5,155 nt of DNA from contig JAGLTA010000105.1 of NCBI GenBank assembly GCA_023135505.1, positions 1 to 5,155 on the forward strand. The letters run 5' to 3'. The position numbers were made by a program, and so were the translations under genes. Source of the DNA: Candidatus Parcubacteria bacterium (GTDB taxonomy: Bacteria > Patescibacteriota > Patescibacteriia > JAACEG01). Numbering within the stretch: position 1 is the stretch's first letter; each line of letters opens with the position of its first letter. A model generated the notes under the pieces. It searched no databases, was not told where the DNA came from, and saw only the letters and a program-made list of their open reading frames with translations. Below, piece by piece: positions 4,997 through 5,155 of this stretch.

Positions 4997-5155
4997 TAAT
5001 TTTTTAATTTTTCTTTTTTTATTTTTTCTTCATTTTCTTTTAATTTTATTCGTCGTTTTTCCCATTCTTTTTTTTCTTTTTCTCTTTCTATTTGCCGTTC
5101 TTTTTCTTCTTTTTCTCTTTCTATTTGCCGTTCTTTTTCTTCTTTTTCTCTTTCT
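4996..5155 (-). CDS. Charged helical repeat protein, 3' part (start beyond window)
   Basis: The gene enters from the right edge and ends at TAA 4998-4996, so only the last 52 residues are seen. They are almost entirely Glu, Lys and Arg, with tandem EREKEEKERQI units, then a degenerate unit EREKEKKEWEK, then RRIKLKENEEKIKKEKLKN. With only about one hydrophobic residue per 11, this resembles a stable single alpha-helix (ER/K type) more than a classical heptad coiled coil. The other minus-strand frames through the repeat read KRKRRKRTAN or contain stops, so this frame is preferred. The stop is immediately followed by a membrane-helix frame, suggesting a stalk or spacer tethered to the membrane. 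Function is unknown. Short direct repeats of this kind also confuse assembly, so the copy number may be wrong. Confidence 0.6.
   Translation of the reverse strand, partial: EREKEEKERQIEREKEEKERQIEREKEKKEWEKRRIKLKENEEKIKKEKLKN
5014..5020 (-). promoter_or_regulatory. A7 candidate -1 slippery heptamer
   Basis: On the minus strand the charged-repeat frame is phased ATA AAA AAA GAA, which gives A AAA AAA, the X XXY YYZ pattern used in bacterial -1 frameshifting, followed by G. A -1 step here skips the TAA at 4998-4996 and continues into the frame of the membrane helix. No stimulatory hairpin or upstream Shine-Dalgarno is obvious. A homopolymer length error or a genuine indel would give the same picture. 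Confidence 0.35.
5057..5155. repeat. 33-nt tandem repeat, three units reaching the window edge
   Basis: Units span 5123-5155 and 5090-5122 (identical at all 33 positions) and 5057-5089 (29 of 33 identical; differences at 5057, 5061, 5064 and 5073). The period is a multiple of three, so each unit adds 11 residues to the minus-strand protein. Identity between the outer units indicates recent expansion, while the unit nearest the C-terminus has drifted. More units may lie beyond 5155. Confidence 0.9.

Noticed and set aside
5057..5155. CRISPR array
   Set aside because: The 33-nt units are directly adjacent with no spacers, and the period preserves a charged reading frame, so this is a coding tandem repeat.

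Overview
The window is strongly AT-rich and bacterial. It reads with the standard bacterial code: the long 698-residue frame and the four short secreted-protein genes contain no in-frame TGA. The tandem T4SS-type pilins (YGGFxWMT core), a DUF2079 membrane protein, very short spacing between genes and the absence of clear Shine-Dalgarno sites together suggest a Candidate Phyla Radiation (Patescibacteria, Parcubacteria-like) genome. That placement is inferred from protein character, not from a marker gene.

Layout, left to right. Positions 1-242 hold no credible gene, but they carry a 19-bp perfect inverted repeat (10-28 with 226-244) whose right arm runs into the start codon of the next gene. 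Positions 243-785 (+) are a peptide deformylase gene. It is complete in frame but interrupted by one TAA at 588-590, which separates the EGCGS motif from the HEYDH metal site. A GC-rich hairpin (797-823) and a candidate promoter (841-869) lie between it and the next unit.

Positions 886-2583 (+) form a tight operon of four paralogous pilin-like proteins. Each has a signal peptide, a short polar secreted segment, and two membrane helices joined by a small charged loop. Gaps between them are 13, 10 and 22 nt. A strong terminator-like hairpin (2609-2640) closes the array. Positions 2649-4745 (+) encode a DUF2079-type polytopic membrane protein with a large non-membrane C-terminal half, probably a GT-C-like envelope enzyme.

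The right end (4856-5155) is read on the minus strand and converges on the DUF2079 gene. It contains the C-terminal part of an extremely charged helical protein built from an 11-residue repeat (33-nt tandem repeat running off the window edge). Its stop codon overlaps the ATG of a 46-codon frame with one membrane helix. An A7 run lies just before the stop in exactly the phase needed for a -1 shift, so the two frames may make one membrane-anchored stalk protein. They could equally be one gene split by an indel, or two translationally coupled genes.

Functionally, the pilin array, the DUF2079 protein and the anchored charged helix all point to the cell envelope. The deformylase is a housekeeping gene that appears damaged or recoded. 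No other secretion-system components (ATPases, channel proteins) are in the window.
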